A DNA stretch of 64,000 nt from Nonomuraea rhodomycinica (GCF_013363995.1 NZ_JABWGO010000001.1:434001-498000), one strand, 5' to 3'; shown: positions 10,379 to 19,500, counted from the first letter of the stretch. Numbers and translations: made by a program. Notes: a model not told the origin generated them from the letters alone.

Positions 10379-11803
10379 ATGGACTTGGCAGACATCGGCG
10401 TCACCGGTCTGGCGACCATGGGACGCAACCTGGCCCGCAACCTGGCCAGGCACGGCTACGCGGTCGCCGTGCACAACCGTTCCGCGAGCCGTACCCGCGA
10501 CCTCGTCAAGGAGTTCGGCGGCGAGGGCACGTTCGTCGCCTCCGAGGAGCTCGCGGACTTCGTGGCCTCGCTGAAGCGGCCCCGGCGGGCGATCATCATG
10601 GTGAAGGCCGGCGCGGGCACCGACGCGGTGATCGACCAGCTCGCGGAGCTGATGGAGCCCGGCGACATGATCGTCGACGGCGGCAACGCGCACTTCGCCG
10701 ACACCCGGCGGCGCGAGGCGGCGCTGCGCGAGAAGGGCATCCACTTCGTCGGCACCGGCATCTCCGGCGGCGAGGAGGGCGCGCTGAACGGGCCGAGCAT
10801 CATGCCCGGCGGCTCCAAGGAGTCGTGGGAGGCGCTCGGGCCGATCCTGCAGGACATCTCGGCCAAGGTCGACGGCGTGCCGTGCGCGGTGCACGTGGGC
10901 CCCGACGGCGCCGGGCACTTCGTCAAGATGGTGCACAACGGCATCGAGTACTCCGACATGCAGCTCATCGCCGAGTCGTACGACCTGCTGCGGCAGGCGC
11001 TCGGCGCGACCCCGGCGGAGCTGGCCGAGGTGTTCCGCGAGTGGAACCAGGGCGACCTCGGCTCGTACCTCATCGAGATCACCGCTGAGGTGCTGGACCA
11101 GGTCGACGCGGCCACCGGCAAGCCGTTCGTGGACGTGGTGGTCGACCAGGCCGAGCAGAAGGGCACCGGCCGCTGGACCGTGCAGAGCGCGCTCGACCTG
11201 GGTGTGCCGGTCACCGGCATCGCCGAGGCGGTCTTCGCCCGCGCGCTGTCCGGCCACCCCGAGCAGCGCGCCGCCGCCGCGGGCCTGGAGGGGCCGAAGC
11301 TGTCGGGCGTGGGCGGGCGCGAGCTGATCGAGGACGTGCGGCAGGCGCTGTACGCGTCCAAGATCGTCGCGTACGCGCAGGGCTTCGACCAGATGGCCGC
11401 CGCCTCCAAGGAGTACGGCTGGGACCTCGACCTGGGCGCGATGGCCACCATCTGGCGGGGCGGGTGCATCATCCGCGCCAAGTTCCTCGACCGGATCCGC
11501 GCCGCGTACGACGCCGACCCGGCGCTGCCGACGCTGCTCGCGGACCCGACGTTCGCGGCGGCGCTCAACGTGGCGCAGGGCGCGTGGCGGCGGGTCGTCA
11601 CCACGGCCGTGCAGATCGGGGTGCCGACGCCGGGCTTCTCGTCGGCGCTGGCCTACTACGACGGGCTGCGCCGCGACCGGCTGCCGGCGGCGCTGGTGCA
11701 GGGGCTGCGCGACTTCTTCGGCGCGCACACCTACCTCCGGGTGGACCGTGAGGGGGCCTTCCACACGGACTGGTCGGGCGACCGGTCGGAGCACTCGGCC
11801 TGA
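10379..11803 (+). CDS. gnd: 6-phosphogluconate dehydrogenase, decarboxylating
   Basis: A 474-residue enzyme that oxidises 6-phosphogluconate to ribulose 5-phosphate and CO2 with reduction of NADP. The N-terminus has the dinucleotide motif GLATMGRNLARN, followed by VDGGNAHFADT, the substrate motif GISGGEEGA and the catalytic region KMVHNGIEYSDMQ. The C-terminal part contains GRWTVQSALDLGVP and SSALAYYDGLR. Length fits the long, dimeric form. TAGAGGAGC sits seven bases before the ATG. It may share a transcript with the upstream HAD gene (82-base gap). After the stop comes a repeat-rich spacer. Confidence 0.96.
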   Translation: MDLADIGVTGLATMGRNLARNLARHGYAVAVHNRSASRTRDLVKEFGGEGTFVASEELADFVASLKRPRRAIIMVKAGAGTDAVIDQLAELMEPGDMIVDGGNAHFADTRRREAALREKGIHFVGTGISGGEEGALNGPSIMPGGSKESWEALGPILQDISAKVDGVPCAVHVGPDGAGHFVKMVHNGIEYSDMQLIAESYDLLRQALGATPAELAEVFREWNQGDLGSYLIEITAEVLDQVDAATGKPFVDVVVDQAEQKGTGRWTVQSALDLGVPVTGIAEAVFARALSGHPEQRAAAAGLEGPKLSGVGGRELIEDVRQALYASKIVAYAQGFDQMAAASKEYGWDLDLGAMATIWRGGCIIRAKFLDRIRAAYDADPALPTLLADPTFAAALNVAQGAWRRVVTTAVQIGVPTPGFSSALAYYDGLRRDRLPAALVQGLRDFFGAHTYLRVDREGAFHTDWSGDRSEHSA

Positions 11804-12173
11804 CGGTCCGTCCGCCTGACCGCCCTTGGCGATCCGGTCGTGGTCGTCCCGGCGGTTTCGTCCTCCCCGACGGTCCGGCCGTCCCTGCGGGTCCGGCCCT
11901 CCCCGCCGGTCCGTATGTCTCCGCCGGTCCGGCCCTCCCCGCCGGTCGGTCGTCCCCGCCCGTCTGATTGTCCCGGCGGTCTGGTCGTCCCGGCGGGCCG
12001 GTCGTCCCGCCGGTCCGGCGGGGGGGTGGGTCCCGGGCGGCGGGCCTGGCGGGGCACCGGCCGCCCGGGCGGTGACGCGGCGGGAGGCGCCTGAACCGCC
12101 CGGACTGCGCGGACCGCCCAGCCGGGCGTCTCCCGCACGCGTTCGTGCCGTACGGGGCGCCTGTGTGGGCTCG
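11804..12173. repeat. 370-bp spacer with degenerate CCGGTCC repeats
   Basis: No gene is seen here. From about 11828 to 12020 the plus strand is built from degenerate units of roughly 24-27 bp based on GGTCCGGCCCTCCCCGCC. Reading frames on both strands give only repetitive Gly/Arg/Thr or Pro/Ser/Arg text without a ribosome site. The spacer lies between a plus-strand gene end and a minus-strand gene end, so it is a convergent intergenic region. Confidence 0.6.
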
Positions 12174-12524
12174 TCAGGCGGCCGAGACGCAGAACGGGTG
12201 GCCCTCGGGGTCGGTGAACACGGTCCAGGAGTCCTCACCCGGCTGGAACTCCGGCATGACCGCGCCGAGGGCGACCAGCTCGCGGCGGGCCACCTCGAGG
12301 TCGGGCACCTGGAAGTCGAGGTGGAGGTGCTTCTCGCCGCCCGGCCAGCCGGGACCGCCGGGGTAGCCGTCCACCCGCTGGAAGGCGAGCGTGACGGGTC
12401 CCCCCTCGACGGTGGCGTAGTCGGCGTCCCCCTCGCCGGCCCGCCAGCCGGTGGCCTTGGCGTAGAAGGCGGCGAGCGCGACCGGGTCGGCGCAGTCGAA
12501 GATGATCGTGGAGAGTGTCGTCAT
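12174..12524 (-). CDS. VOC-family (glyoxalase-like) protein
   Basis: A 116-residue protein beginning MTTLSTIIFDCADPVALAAFYAKATGW. The paired beta-alpha-beta-beta-beta pattern of the vicinal oxygen chelate fold is clear: VEGGPVTLAFQRVD, then EKHLHLDFQVPDLEVARRELV and DPEGHPFCV. It fits the Glyoxalase_6 group of small proteins of unknown substrate. Metal ligand candidates are the His of HLHLDF and the residues near the C-terminus. Upstream in-frame ATGs at about 12545 and 12566 would add up to 14 residues without a better ribosome site. Confidence 0.87.
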   Translation of the reverse strand: MTTLSTIIFDCADPVALAAFYAKATGWRAGEGDADYATVEGGPVTLAFQRVDGYPGGPGWPGGEKHLHLDFQVPDLEVARRELVALGAVMPEFQPGEDSWTVFTDPEGHPFCVSAA

Positions 12525-13152
12525 GCGGTCCAGCCTGGTCGGCATGGGGACGTCGGTCTTGAACATCCTTGCGCCCCGGCCGGGCTTCTGCACCCCGCGC
12601 TCACAGGGCGGGGCCGCCTCTCCCGGCCTCCGGCTCTGGCCCGGACCCACGGGGCAGAGCCACCCTCCCCTTTCTCCCGCCCGAGGCCCACGGGGCAGAG
12701 CCGCCGTCCCCTTCTCACCCCCACACCTGGCGGGCCTACCTCCGACGCCCGCCAGGCGGTGTCACCACTCCTGACCACGCGCCCGGCAGAGCCCCGGAGG
12801 CTCGCTCGCGCGACGGCCCGCTGACGCGACGCCCCCGGGTGGCGTGCCGCCTAGCGCCCCGAAGGCCCGGCGATGTGCCGGCGTGATGGCGTGGCGACCC
12901 CGACGACCCGGCGGCGTGGCAGCCCAGCGTCCCAGTGGCCCGGCCGCCTGACGCCCAGACGACGTGGCGACGTGGCGACGTGGCGACGTGGCGACGTGGC
13001 GACGTGGCGACGTGACAGCGTGGCGGCCCCACGACCCGGTGGCACGACGGCACGACGGCACGGCGGCACGGCGGCCCAGTGGCGTGGTGACACGGCGGCC
13101 CGGTGGTGGTGGGGTGGCGGAATTGTCGTAGGTGCCGGGTAGGGTGCGCCAC
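12525..13152. other. 628-bp spacer without a supported gene
   Basis: Between the glyoxalase-like gene and the AraC gene I see no convincing coding sequence. The left half repeats the phrase CACGGGGCAGAGCC (near 12649 and 12690). The right half (12840-13120) is dominated by variants of GTGGC and GACGG, including the perfect 8-bp array listed separately. Open frames here are long only because stop codons are rare at this base composition. Confidence 0.6.
12961..13014 (+). repeat. 8-bp tandem array, GACGTGGC, almost seven copies
   Basis: Six perfect GACGTGGC units run from 12961 to 13008, followed by a partial GACGTG. The array ends about 140 bases before the AraC-type gene. Because 8 is not a multiple of 3, the three frames read the same octapeptide periodically. 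Slipped-strand changes in copy number would alter the promoter distance rather than a protein. Confidence 0.9.
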
Positions 13153-14010
13153 GTGCGTTCTGGTGTGCGGCTCGCGAGCGGGCCGGGGTTCGTGGTCCAC
13201 GCGGTGACCTGCGTCGACGACCATCGGGGGTGGTCGCCGGTCGAGGTGGGGTCCGCGCACCAGCTCGTGCTGGTGCGGCGGGGCCGGTTCCGGCGGATGG
13301 CCGACGGCCGCGGCGCGGTGGTGGACCCGGCGATGGCCTACCTGTCGCTGCCCGGCCAGGAGGAGCGGTTCGCGCACCCGGCGGGCGGCGACGTGTGCAC
13401 CGTGCTGCGCCTGACGCCCCGCCTGTGGGACATCCTCGCGGGCGGACGGGGACGTCCGGCGCGCTCGACGCTCTACGTGGACGCCCGGCTCGACCTGGCC
13501 CACCGTCGGCTGCTGGCGGCGACGGGGAGCGGCGACCCCGCGTACGAGCTGACCGAGGCCCTGCTCCCCCTGCTGGCCACCGCCCTCGACCGCGCGGCCC
13601 CTCCCCCGTCCGTCAGCGGGGGTTCCCGCCGGACGGGGCCGACTGCGGGCACGCTGGTGGACGCGGCGCGGGAGGCCATCGCCTCCGGTCACGAGGCGGC
13701 GGGCGGGCTGGTCACGCTGGCCGAGCTGCTGTCCGTGTCGCCGTACCGGCTGAGCAGGGCGTTCACCAGCGAGCTGGGCGTGTCGCTCACCCACTACCGC
13801 AACCGGGTACGGGTCGGCAGGGCGCTCGACCGGCTGGAGGCCGGGGAGGAGAGCCTGGCGCGGCTCGCGGCCGACCTCGGCTTCGCCGACCAGGCGCACC
13901 TGACCCGCACGATCCGCCACCACTGCGGCCACACTCCGGCGGTCCTGCGCCGCCTGCTGAGCCGCGCGGGCGTGGGGCCCCGCACACCGCCGGAGGCCGG
14001 ATCGGCATGA
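13153..14010 (+). CDS. AraC-family transcriptional regulator
   Basis: A 285-residue protein. The N-terminal half is a cupin-like sensing domain (LVLVRRGRFRRMADG). The C-terminal half (about 190-275) is the double helix-turn-helix, with LAELLSVSPYRLSRAFTSEL as the first and LAADLGFADQAHLTRTIRHH as the second recognition unit, closing with GHTPAVLRR. The GTG at 13153 is preferred because GGTAGGG lies about eight bases upstream; in-frame GTGs at 13132 and 13144 are alternatives. No adjacent target is obvious. The 8-bp array upstream may affect its expression. Confidence 0.88.
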   Translation: MRSGVRLASGPGFVVHAVTCVDDHRGWSPVEVGSAHQLVLVRRGRFRRMADGRGAVVDPAMAYLSLPGQEERFAHPAGGDVCTVLRLTPRLWDILAGGRGRPARSTLYVDARLDLAHRRLLAATGSGDPAYELTEALLPLLATALDRAAPPPSVSGGSRRTGPTAGTLVDAAREAIASGHEAAGGLVTLAELLSVSPYRLSRAFTSELGVSLTHYRNRVRVGRALDRLEAGEESLARLAADLGFADQAHLTRTIRHHCGHTPAVLRRLLSRAGVGPRTPPEAGSA

Positions 14011-14080
14011 TCCCGGCCGCGCCGGTCCGCCAGGTCGGGCCAGGGTGCGGTGCCGGCGACCGTCGGTTCACCCGCGACCT

Positions 14081-14148
14081 GCACGATCTGGTGAGGCACC
14101 GGCCGGCGGCCCCTGCACGACCTGATGAGGCACCGGCCGGCGGCCCTG
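14081..14148. repeat. 34-bp tandem duplication
   Basis: Two near-identical 34-bp units (14081-14114 and 14115-14148) begin GCACGATCTGGTGAGGCACC and GCACGACCTGATGAGGCACC. They lie in the convergent spacer between the AraC gene and the alpha-glucosidase gene and run directly into a second, unrelated tandem duplication. Confidence 0.85.
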
Positions 14149-14214
14149 GTGCTGAAGGCGCAGCTCGTGGAGCGGCTGGTGCTGAAGGCGCAGCTCGTGG
14201 AGCGGCTGGTGCGG
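14146..14214. repeat. 30-bp perfect tandem duplication
   Basis: The 30-bp unit starting CTGGTGCTGAAGGCGCAGCT is repeated exactly (14146-14175 and 14176-14205), with the first nine bases present a third time. The unit length is a multiple of three, but no supported gene covers it. Confidence 0.9.
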
Positions 14215-14274
14215 GAGGGCGATCCCAAGGCGGAGGCTGCCGGGGTGACCGCACCACCAGGGGCGCCGCAGCCG

Positions 14275-15882
14275 TCAGCGTTCCCGCCACCAGGCGGCGG
14301 AGTCGGGGGCGAGACGGGCCACCCCGTCGCTGACCACGAGGGGCGCACTGGCCAGCAGGAGTTCGCCGTCGACCGCCGGCTCCAGCGGCCGGTCGCTCAT
14401 GTTGACGGTGCAGACGAAACCGTCGCCACGGGCGAAGGCCAGGCTTCCCTCGGGGGAGTCCAGCCAGGTGAGGGAGCCGTCACCGAGGCCGGGGAGCTCG
14501 CGGCGGAGGCGCAGCGCCGCCCGGTACAGGTGCAGCGCCGACCCGGGGTCCTGCTCCTGTGCCTCCACGCTGAGGTCGCCCCAGGAGTCCGGCATGGGCA
14601 GCCAGGAGGCGTCGGCACCGGGCGGGGCGAAGCCGAAGGGCCTGGCCTTCGTCCAGGGAAGCGGCACCCGGCAGCCGTCGCGGCCGCTGTCCGGGTCGCG
14701 CAGCCGCTGTGGGTCCTGCAGGTACTCCTCCGGCAGGTCGAGCACCTCCGGCAGCCCCAGTTCCTCGCCCTGGTAGACGTACGCCGAACCGGGCAGCGCC
14801 AGGGTGAGCAGCGCCGCCGCGCGAGCGCGGCGGGCGCCGGCCTCGCCACCGCCGTACCGGGTGACGTGCCTCTTCACGTCGTGGTTGGACAGCACCCAGG
14901 TGGAGGGCGCGCCCACGAGTCCGGCCGTGTGCAGCGACTTCCGGATCACCTCCTTGAACGTTTCGGCGTCCCAGGGGGCGAACAGGAAGTGGAAGTTGAA
15001 CGCCTGGTGCAGCTCGTCCGGCCGGACGTAGTCGGCCAGCCGCTCCGGCGAGGGCGCCCACGCCTCCGCCACCCCGATCCGCTCCCCCGCGTAGGAGTCG
15101 AGGATCCGGCGCCAGGCCCGGTGGATCTCGTGCACGCCGTCCTGGTCGAAGAACGGCACCACCTCCGACCCGATCATGCGCACCTGGTCGGGACGGCCGA
15201 CGTCGGGCAGGCCCGGCGCCTTGATCATGCCGTGCGCCACGTCGATCCGGAAGCCGTCCACCCCGAGGTCCAGCCAGAACCGCAGGATGTCGGCGAACTC
15301 CTCGCGCACCGGTGGGTGCTCCCAGTTCAGGTCCGGCTGCTCGGGCGCGAACAGGTGCAGGTACCACTGCCCGTCCGGCAGCCGGGTCCACGCCGGTCCG
15401 CCGAAGATCGACTGCCAGTCGTTGGGCGGCAGCTCCCCCTGGGCGCCCCTGCCGTCGCGGAAGATGTAGTACTCCCGCTCCGGGCTGCCCGGGGCGGCCC
15501 GCAGCGCGGCCTGGAACCAGGGGTGCCGGTCGGAGGTGTGGTTCGGCACCACGTCCACGATGATCCTGAGCCCGTGCCGGTGGGCGTCGTGGATCAGCTC
15601 CTTGGCGTCGGCCAGCGAGCCGAAGACGGGGTCCACGTCGCGATAATCGGCGACGTCGTAGCCGAAGTCGGCCATCGGGGACGGGTAGAACGGTGTCAGC
15701 CAGACGGCGTCCACGCCGAGGCCGGACAGGTACCGCAGGCGGCTGCGCACGCCGAGCAGGTCGCCGATCCCGTCGCCGTTGCCGTCGGCGAAGCTGCGGA
15801 CGTACACCTGGTAGATCACCGCGTCCCGCCACCACCGGGTCGCGACTCGCGTGGCGATGGCGTTCTCCATGAGTTCGGTCAC
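14275..15882 (-). CDS. aglA: GH13 alpha-glucosidase / oligo-1,6-glucosidase-like enzyme
   Basis: A 535-residue cytoplasmic enzyme with no signal peptide. It keeps the GH13 motifs: DVVPNHTS (region I), GVDGFRIDVAHG with the nucleophile Asp (region II), RIGVAEAW with the acid/base Glu (region III) and VLSNHDVKR (region IV). Start WWRDAVIYQVYVRSFADGNGDG is typical of alpha-glucosidases that cut imported maltose, maltodextrin or other alpha-glucosides to glucose. It is the last gene of the mal-type operon, 70 bases after the second permease gene. The start is GTG with a GGGAAA-type ribosome site. The symbol follows Streptomyces usage and the exact substrate is inferred. Confidence 0.93.
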   Translation of the reverse strand: MTELMENAIATRVATRWWRDAVIYQVYVRSFADGNGDGIGDLLGVRSRLRYLSGLGVDAVWLTPFYPSPMADFGYDVADYRDVDPVFGSLADAKELIHDAHRHGLRIIVDVVPNHTSDRHPWFQAALRAAPGSPEREYYIFRDGRGAQGELPPNDWQSIFGGPAWTRLPDGQWYLHLFAPEQPDLNWEHPPVREEFADILRFWLDLGVDGFRIDVAHGMIKAPGLPDVGRPDQVRMIGSEVVPFFDQDGVHEIHRAWRRILDSYAGERIGVAEAWAPSPERLADYVRPDELHQAFNFHFLFAPWDAETFKEVIRKSLHTAGLVGAPSTWVLSNHDVKRHVTRYGGGEAGARRARAAALLTLALPGSAYVYQGEELGLPEVLDLPEEYLQDPQRLRDPDSGRDGCRVPLPWTKARPFGFAPPGADASWLPMPDSWGDLSVEAQEQDPGSALHLYRAALRLRRELPGLGDGSLTWLDSPEGSLAFARGDGFVCTVNMSDRPLEPAVDGELLLASAPLVVSDGVARLAPDSAAWWRER

Positions 15883-15952
15883 TGCTTTTTCCCGATCGTC
15901 GTGAGTGAGGAGGACATGTCATGAGGTACGGGTGAGGGTGGCCGGCGAGCCG

Positions 15953-16819
15953 TCACATCTTGGTGGCGCCGCTGGTCAGACCGGCCACGAGATGGCGTTG
16001 CACGAGCAGGAAGACGATCGCGGCGGGGATGGCGATCAGCACGGCCGAGGCGGTGAGCAGCCCCCAGTCGGACCAGTGCTGACCGACGAACTGCTGAAGC
16101 CCGACCGCGAGCGTGCGCTTCTCCTCCTGGGACATGAACACCGACGCGTAGGCGACCTCGCCCCACGCGGTCATGAAGCAGTAGAAGGCGGTCACCGCGA
16201 CGCTGGGCCTGGCCAGCGGCAGCACGATCCTCCAGAACGTGCCGAACGGGGTCAGCCCGTCGACCAGCCCCGCCTGGTCGATCTCCCGCGGGATGGTGTC
16301 GAAGTAGCTCTTCATCATCCAGGCGCAGAACGGCACGGCCACGGTGAGATAGGCGACGACCAGCCCGGCGATCTGGTTGAGCAGCCCGAGACCGGCCATG
16401 AGGTTGTACAGCGGCACGATGAGGATCGCCACCGGGAACATCTGGGTGATCAGCAGCAGCCACATGACGCCCCGATGGCCGGGGAAGCGGAACCTGCTGA
16501 TGGCGTAGCCGGTGGTCGCGGCCACGAACACGCCGACGATCATGGTCAGCGCGGCGGCGAGGACGGAGTTGAGCAGCCAGGTGGGAAACGCCGTCTCGGT
16601 CAGCACCCGCGTGTAGTTCGTCAGTGACGGCTGGTTGAAGATCTCCAGCTCGGACGACAGCCAGCCGTCGCGCGGCTTCAACGACGTCAGCAGCAGCCAG
16701 AGCACCGGGAACAGCGAGATGGCGGTGGCGAGCAGAAGCGTCCCGTGCAGGAGGACCGAACCGGCCAGGCTTCGCCGGTGACGGCCGTGCGTCCTGGCGC
16801 CCGTGGTGATGTCGCTCAC
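15953..16819 (-). CDS. malG: Sugar ABC transporter permease, MalG type
   Basis: A 288-residue membrane protein with about six transmembrane helices (for example LAGSVLLHGTLLLATAISLF). The cytoplasmic coupling loop reads EIDQAGLVDGLTPFGTFWRI and stands for the EAA motif. The GTG start overlaps the stop of the upstream permease by four bases (GTGA), so the two are translationally coupled; a longer open frame upstream belongs to another frame of that permease. It is the second channel subunit for alpha-glucoside import. No ATPase gene lies in this operon. Confidence 0.93.
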   Translation of the reverse strand: MSDITTGARTHGRHRRSLAGSVLLHGTLLLATAISLFPVLWLLLTSLKPRDGWLSSELEIFNQPSLTNYTRVLTETAFPTWLLNSVLAAALTMIVGVFVAATTGYAISRFRFPGHRGVMWLLLITQMFPVAILIVPLYNLMAGLGLLNQIAGLVVAYLTVAVPFCAWMMKSYFDTIPREIDQAGLVDGLTPFGTFWRIVLPLARPSVAVTAFYCFMTAWGEVAYASVFMSQEEKRTLAVGLQQFVGQHWSDWGLLTASAVLIAIPAAIVFLLVQRHLVAGLTSGATKM

Positions 16820-17823
16820 CAGACCTCCCCCTGCCTGCGCAGCGCTCTGCGGTACACCGAGGCGAGGACGACGAGCAGCGCCAGGATGATCACACCCCAG
16901 GCCGCCGAACCGGAGTAGTTCCGCACGCCGGTGAACGCCTCGCGGAAGGCGTAGGTCACCAGGATCTCCGTGGAGTCGCCGGGCCCGCCCCTGGTGATCA
17001 GATAGATCATCGGGAACATGTTGAACGTCCACATCGTGCCGAGGAGCACCACGGTGCTCGACACCGGGCGCAGCCCGGGAAGCGTGATGTGCCGGAAGCG
17101 CTGCCAGGCCGTGGCGCCGTCCACCTCGGCCGCCTCGTACAGCTCAGCCGGGATCGCCTGGAGGCCGCCGAGCAGGGCCACCATCATGAACGGCACACCG
17201 ATCCAGACGTTGACGGCGATGACCGCGATCTTCGCGGTGAACGGCTCGTCCAGCCAGCCCACCGCACCTAGCCCCGCGGCCTTCAGCATGGCGTTGATCA
17301 CGCCGTAGTCGCTGTTGAACAGGTAGCGCCAGATGAAGGCGGCCACGAACCCCGGGATGGCCCAGGGCAGGATCAGCAGCACCCGGTAGACGGAGCGGAA
17401 GCGCAGCCTGCGGTGCAGCATCATCGCCAGGCCGAGCCCGATCCCGTAGTGCAGGCCGATGCAGGCGACGGTCCACAGCACGGTCCAGGTCAGCCGCTCC
17501 CAGAACAGGCCGCTGGTCAGGATGTCGACGTAGTTGCCGAGGCCGACGAACTCGTAGGTGGAGGGGATGACGTTGACGCCGATGGTGCGGCCCACGTTGG
17601 CCTCGGTGGCGTCGGTCAGGGACAGGTGGACGCCGCGGGCGAGTGGCCAGCCGACCAGGACGCCGACGACAATCACCACGGGAGCCGTCATCGCCCACGC
17701 GTACCAGTGCCGGGACAGGGCGCGCCGGACCGGACCGGGCCGCTCGCGGTCACCGCGGGCGCTGTCGCCGCCCGCGGCCCTGCCCCTGGAGGTGCGGGAC
17801 GCACGCCCAGTCGTGATCGCCAC
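16816..17823 (-). CDS. malF: Sugar ABC transporter permease, MalF type
   Basis: A 335-residue inner-membrane permease. A basic 35-residue cytoplasmic N-terminus (RASRTSRGRAAGGDSARGDR) precedes about six helices. The EAA loop is ELYEAAEVDGATAWQRFRHI. The GTG start lies three bases after the stop of the binding-protein gene and its ribosome site (GGAG) sits inside that gene's last codons. It pairs with the MalG-type subunit. Streptomyces relatives carry maltose, maltodextrin or trehalose and share one ATPase, MsiK. Confidence 0.93.
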   Translation of the reverse strand: MAITTGRASRTSRGRAAGGDSARGDRERPGPVRRALSRHWYAWAMTAPVVIVVGVLVGWPLARGVHLSLTDATEANVGRTIGVNVIPSTYEFVGLGNYVDILTSGLFWERLTWTVLWTVACIGLHYGIGLGLAMMLHRRLRFRSVYRVLLILPWAIPGFVAAFIWRYLFNSDYGVINAMLKAAGLGAVGWLDEPFTAKIAVIAVNVWIGVPFMMVALLGGLQAIPAELYEAAEVDGATAWQRFRHITLPGLRPVSSTVVLLGTMWTFNMFPMIYLITRGGPGDSTEILVTYAFREAFTGVRNYSGSAAWGVIILALLVVLASVYRRALRRQGEVW

Positions 17824-17826
17824 AGG

Positions 17827-19110
17827 TCAGCTCCAGTCCTTCATGATGCTGTGGTACTTCGCGTCGACCTGCTTGAGCGCGTCCTGCGGCGTGGCGCCGC
17901 CGAGCAGCGCCTGGTAGCCCTCGAGCAGCGGCTGGAACAGCTGACCCCCTTCGGGGATCCACGGGCGGGGGACGGCCGTGTCCAGGATCGGCTTGAAGAT
18001 CGCCACGTCCTGGCGGCCCTTGACCTTCGGGTCGTCGAAGCTGGAGGCCCGGGTCGGGAGCAGGCCCAGGTCGCTGGAGACGGTGGCCTGCGCGTCCGCC
18101 GAGCTCATGAAGCGCAGGAACTCGTAGGAGGCGTCGAGGTTCTTGGAGCCGGCGTACACGGCGAGGTTCCACCCGCCGGTCGGCGCTCCCGCCTTCACCG
18201 AACCGGCCGGGACGGGCGCGATGCCGAGGTTGGCCTTGTCCTTGAACTCCTTGCCCTGGTAGATCTCCGACAGCGCCCACGGGCCGTTGTAGATCATGGC
18301 GGCCTTGCCGTCCTTCAGGGCGGTCATGGCGTTGGCGTAGCTGTCCTGGAGCGCGGGCTTGGGCGCGGCTCCTGACGTCACCAGGTCGGCCACCTCCGTC
18401 AGGGCCTTCGCGTTCGCCGGTGAGTTGACGACGATCTTCTTGGTCATCACGTCCAGCAGGTCGCCGCCCTCGCCGTACAGGAAGGGCAGCAGGAAGTAGG
18501 AGTCCACATTGAGCGCCAGGCCGTTGACGCCTGTCCTGGCCTTGACGTCGAGGGCGACCTTCTTGAGCTCCTCCAGGGTCTTGGGCGCCTGGTCGTAGCC
18601 CGCCTTCTTGAGGAGCTTCCTGTTGTAGATCAGCGCCAGGGTGTCGGTCACCTGCGGCACGGCGTACGTCCTGCCCTGGTACTTGGTGCTGCTCAGCGGC
18701 CCCGCCAGGTAGTCGCTCTCGTCGTCCACGGCGCGCGTCCCGGCGAGCGGCTGGAGATAGCCGAGCGAGGCGAACTGCGAGGTCCAGGCGACCTCCGAGC
18801 GGATGACGTCCGGTGCGCCGCTCCCCGCCTGGGCGGCGGTCTGGAACTGGTTCTGCGCCTGGTCGGACGGCACGTTGACGTACTTGACCTTAATCTTGGG
18901 GTGTTCGGCCTCGAACTGCTTGATGAGCTTCTGGAAGGTCGGTCCCTCGCTGTCGGGCCTCGTGGTGTCCCACCAGGTGATCTCACCGGCGATCTGGGCC
19001 GGATCGGCGGGGGCGGGCTTCGCGGTCCCGGTCGACGCGCCGCCGCCGCACGCGGAGGCCGCCACAGCGAGAGCGGCGACGACGGTCACGGTCGAGATGG
19101 CTCGCCGCAT
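17827..19110 (-). CDS. malE: Sugar ABC transporter substrate-binding lipoprotein, MalE type
   Basis: A 427-residue lipoprotein with signal peptide and lipobox ASAC followed by Gly-rich sequence, which anchors it outside the membrane. The mature part has the family-1 extracellular solute-binding pattern: ITWWDTTRPDSEGPTFQKLI, RSEVAWTSQFASLGYLQPL and DGKAAMIYNGPWALSE. It binds the sugar and delivers it to the two permeases encoded directly after. GAGGAGAC precedes the ATG. Upstream lies a 423-bp control region with TTGCA-type operator candidates and an AT-rich promoter stretch, fitting induction by alpha-glucosides and repression by the LacI-type protein upstream. Confidence 0.94.
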   Translation of the reverse strand: MRRAISTVTVVAALAVAASACGGGASTGTAKPAPADPAQIAGEITWWDTTRPDSEGPTFQKLIKQFEAEHPKIKVKYVNVPSDQAQNQFQTAAQAGSGAPDVIRSEVAWTSQFASLGYLQPLAGTRAVDDESDYLAGPLSSTKYQGRTYAVPQVTDTLALIYNRKLLKKAGYDQAPKTLEELKKVALDVKARTGVNGLALNVDSYFLLPFLYGEGGDLLDVMTKKIVVNSPANAKALTEVADLVTSGAAPKPALQDSYANAMTALKDGKAAMIYNGPWALSEIYQGKEFKDKANLGIAPVPAGSVKAGAPTGGWNLAVYAGSKNLDASYEFLRFMSSADAQATVSSDLGLLPTRASSFDDPKVKGRQDVAIFKPILDTAVPRPWIPEGGQLFQPLLEGYQALLGGATPQDALKQVDAKYHSIMKDWS

Positions 19111-19500
19111 ATCTGTCTCCTCATCGGACGTTCAGGGGGTGGGTGGGCCGGCGAGGAGGACGTTACGCGGCTGCAAGAATCTATGAAAGCTCTTGCAAAA
19201 CTATGGCGGTCATTTCGTTATATTCGCACGCAGAGCGATCGATTCCCTACGCTTCGTGAGCACTGCGTCCGACAATACGGACGAAACGGGCTGTGATCGA
19301 TGGGTTCTTGCTATCAAGGCCCCAAGGAGGTGTGGAATCTTGCAGCAAGGCATTGCCCATCGGGTGGCCGCTGAGCAACTTCCAGGCAACCCCTCCGCAC
19401 GGCTCAGCCTCCGACGGCCCCACCCCCGGCCCGGCCGGGTAGGCCATGATCGACGGCTGCCACGCCGCGGGCATGAACGTGCAGGTCTGAGGGCGTCACG
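19111..19500. promoter_or_regulatory. Control region upstream of the mal-type operon
   Basis: This is the most AT-rich stretch nearby. On the minus strand a TATAAC (19219-19224) is a plausible -10 box for malE. CTGCAAGA (19171-19178) and TCTTGCAA (19191-19198) form an inverted pair between that box and the start codon, so a repressor bound there would block transcription. A second perfect dyad, CTTGCAGCAAG, lies at 19339-19349. TTGCA half-sites resemble those reported for MalR/Reg1 of Streptomyces. A 14-codon frame ending at 19490 has no support as a gene. Confidence 0.6.

Noticed and set aside
12736..13932. Minus-strand frame with RRHVATSP repeats
   Set aside because: The octapeptide is a by-product of the 8-bp DNA array, and most of the frame is antisense to the AraC gene. 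No ribosome site.
19446..19490. A 14-codon frame starting MIDGCHAAGMNVQV
   Set aside because: It has no ribosome site and no recognised function, and it lies in the control region of the mal-type operon just before a terminator.
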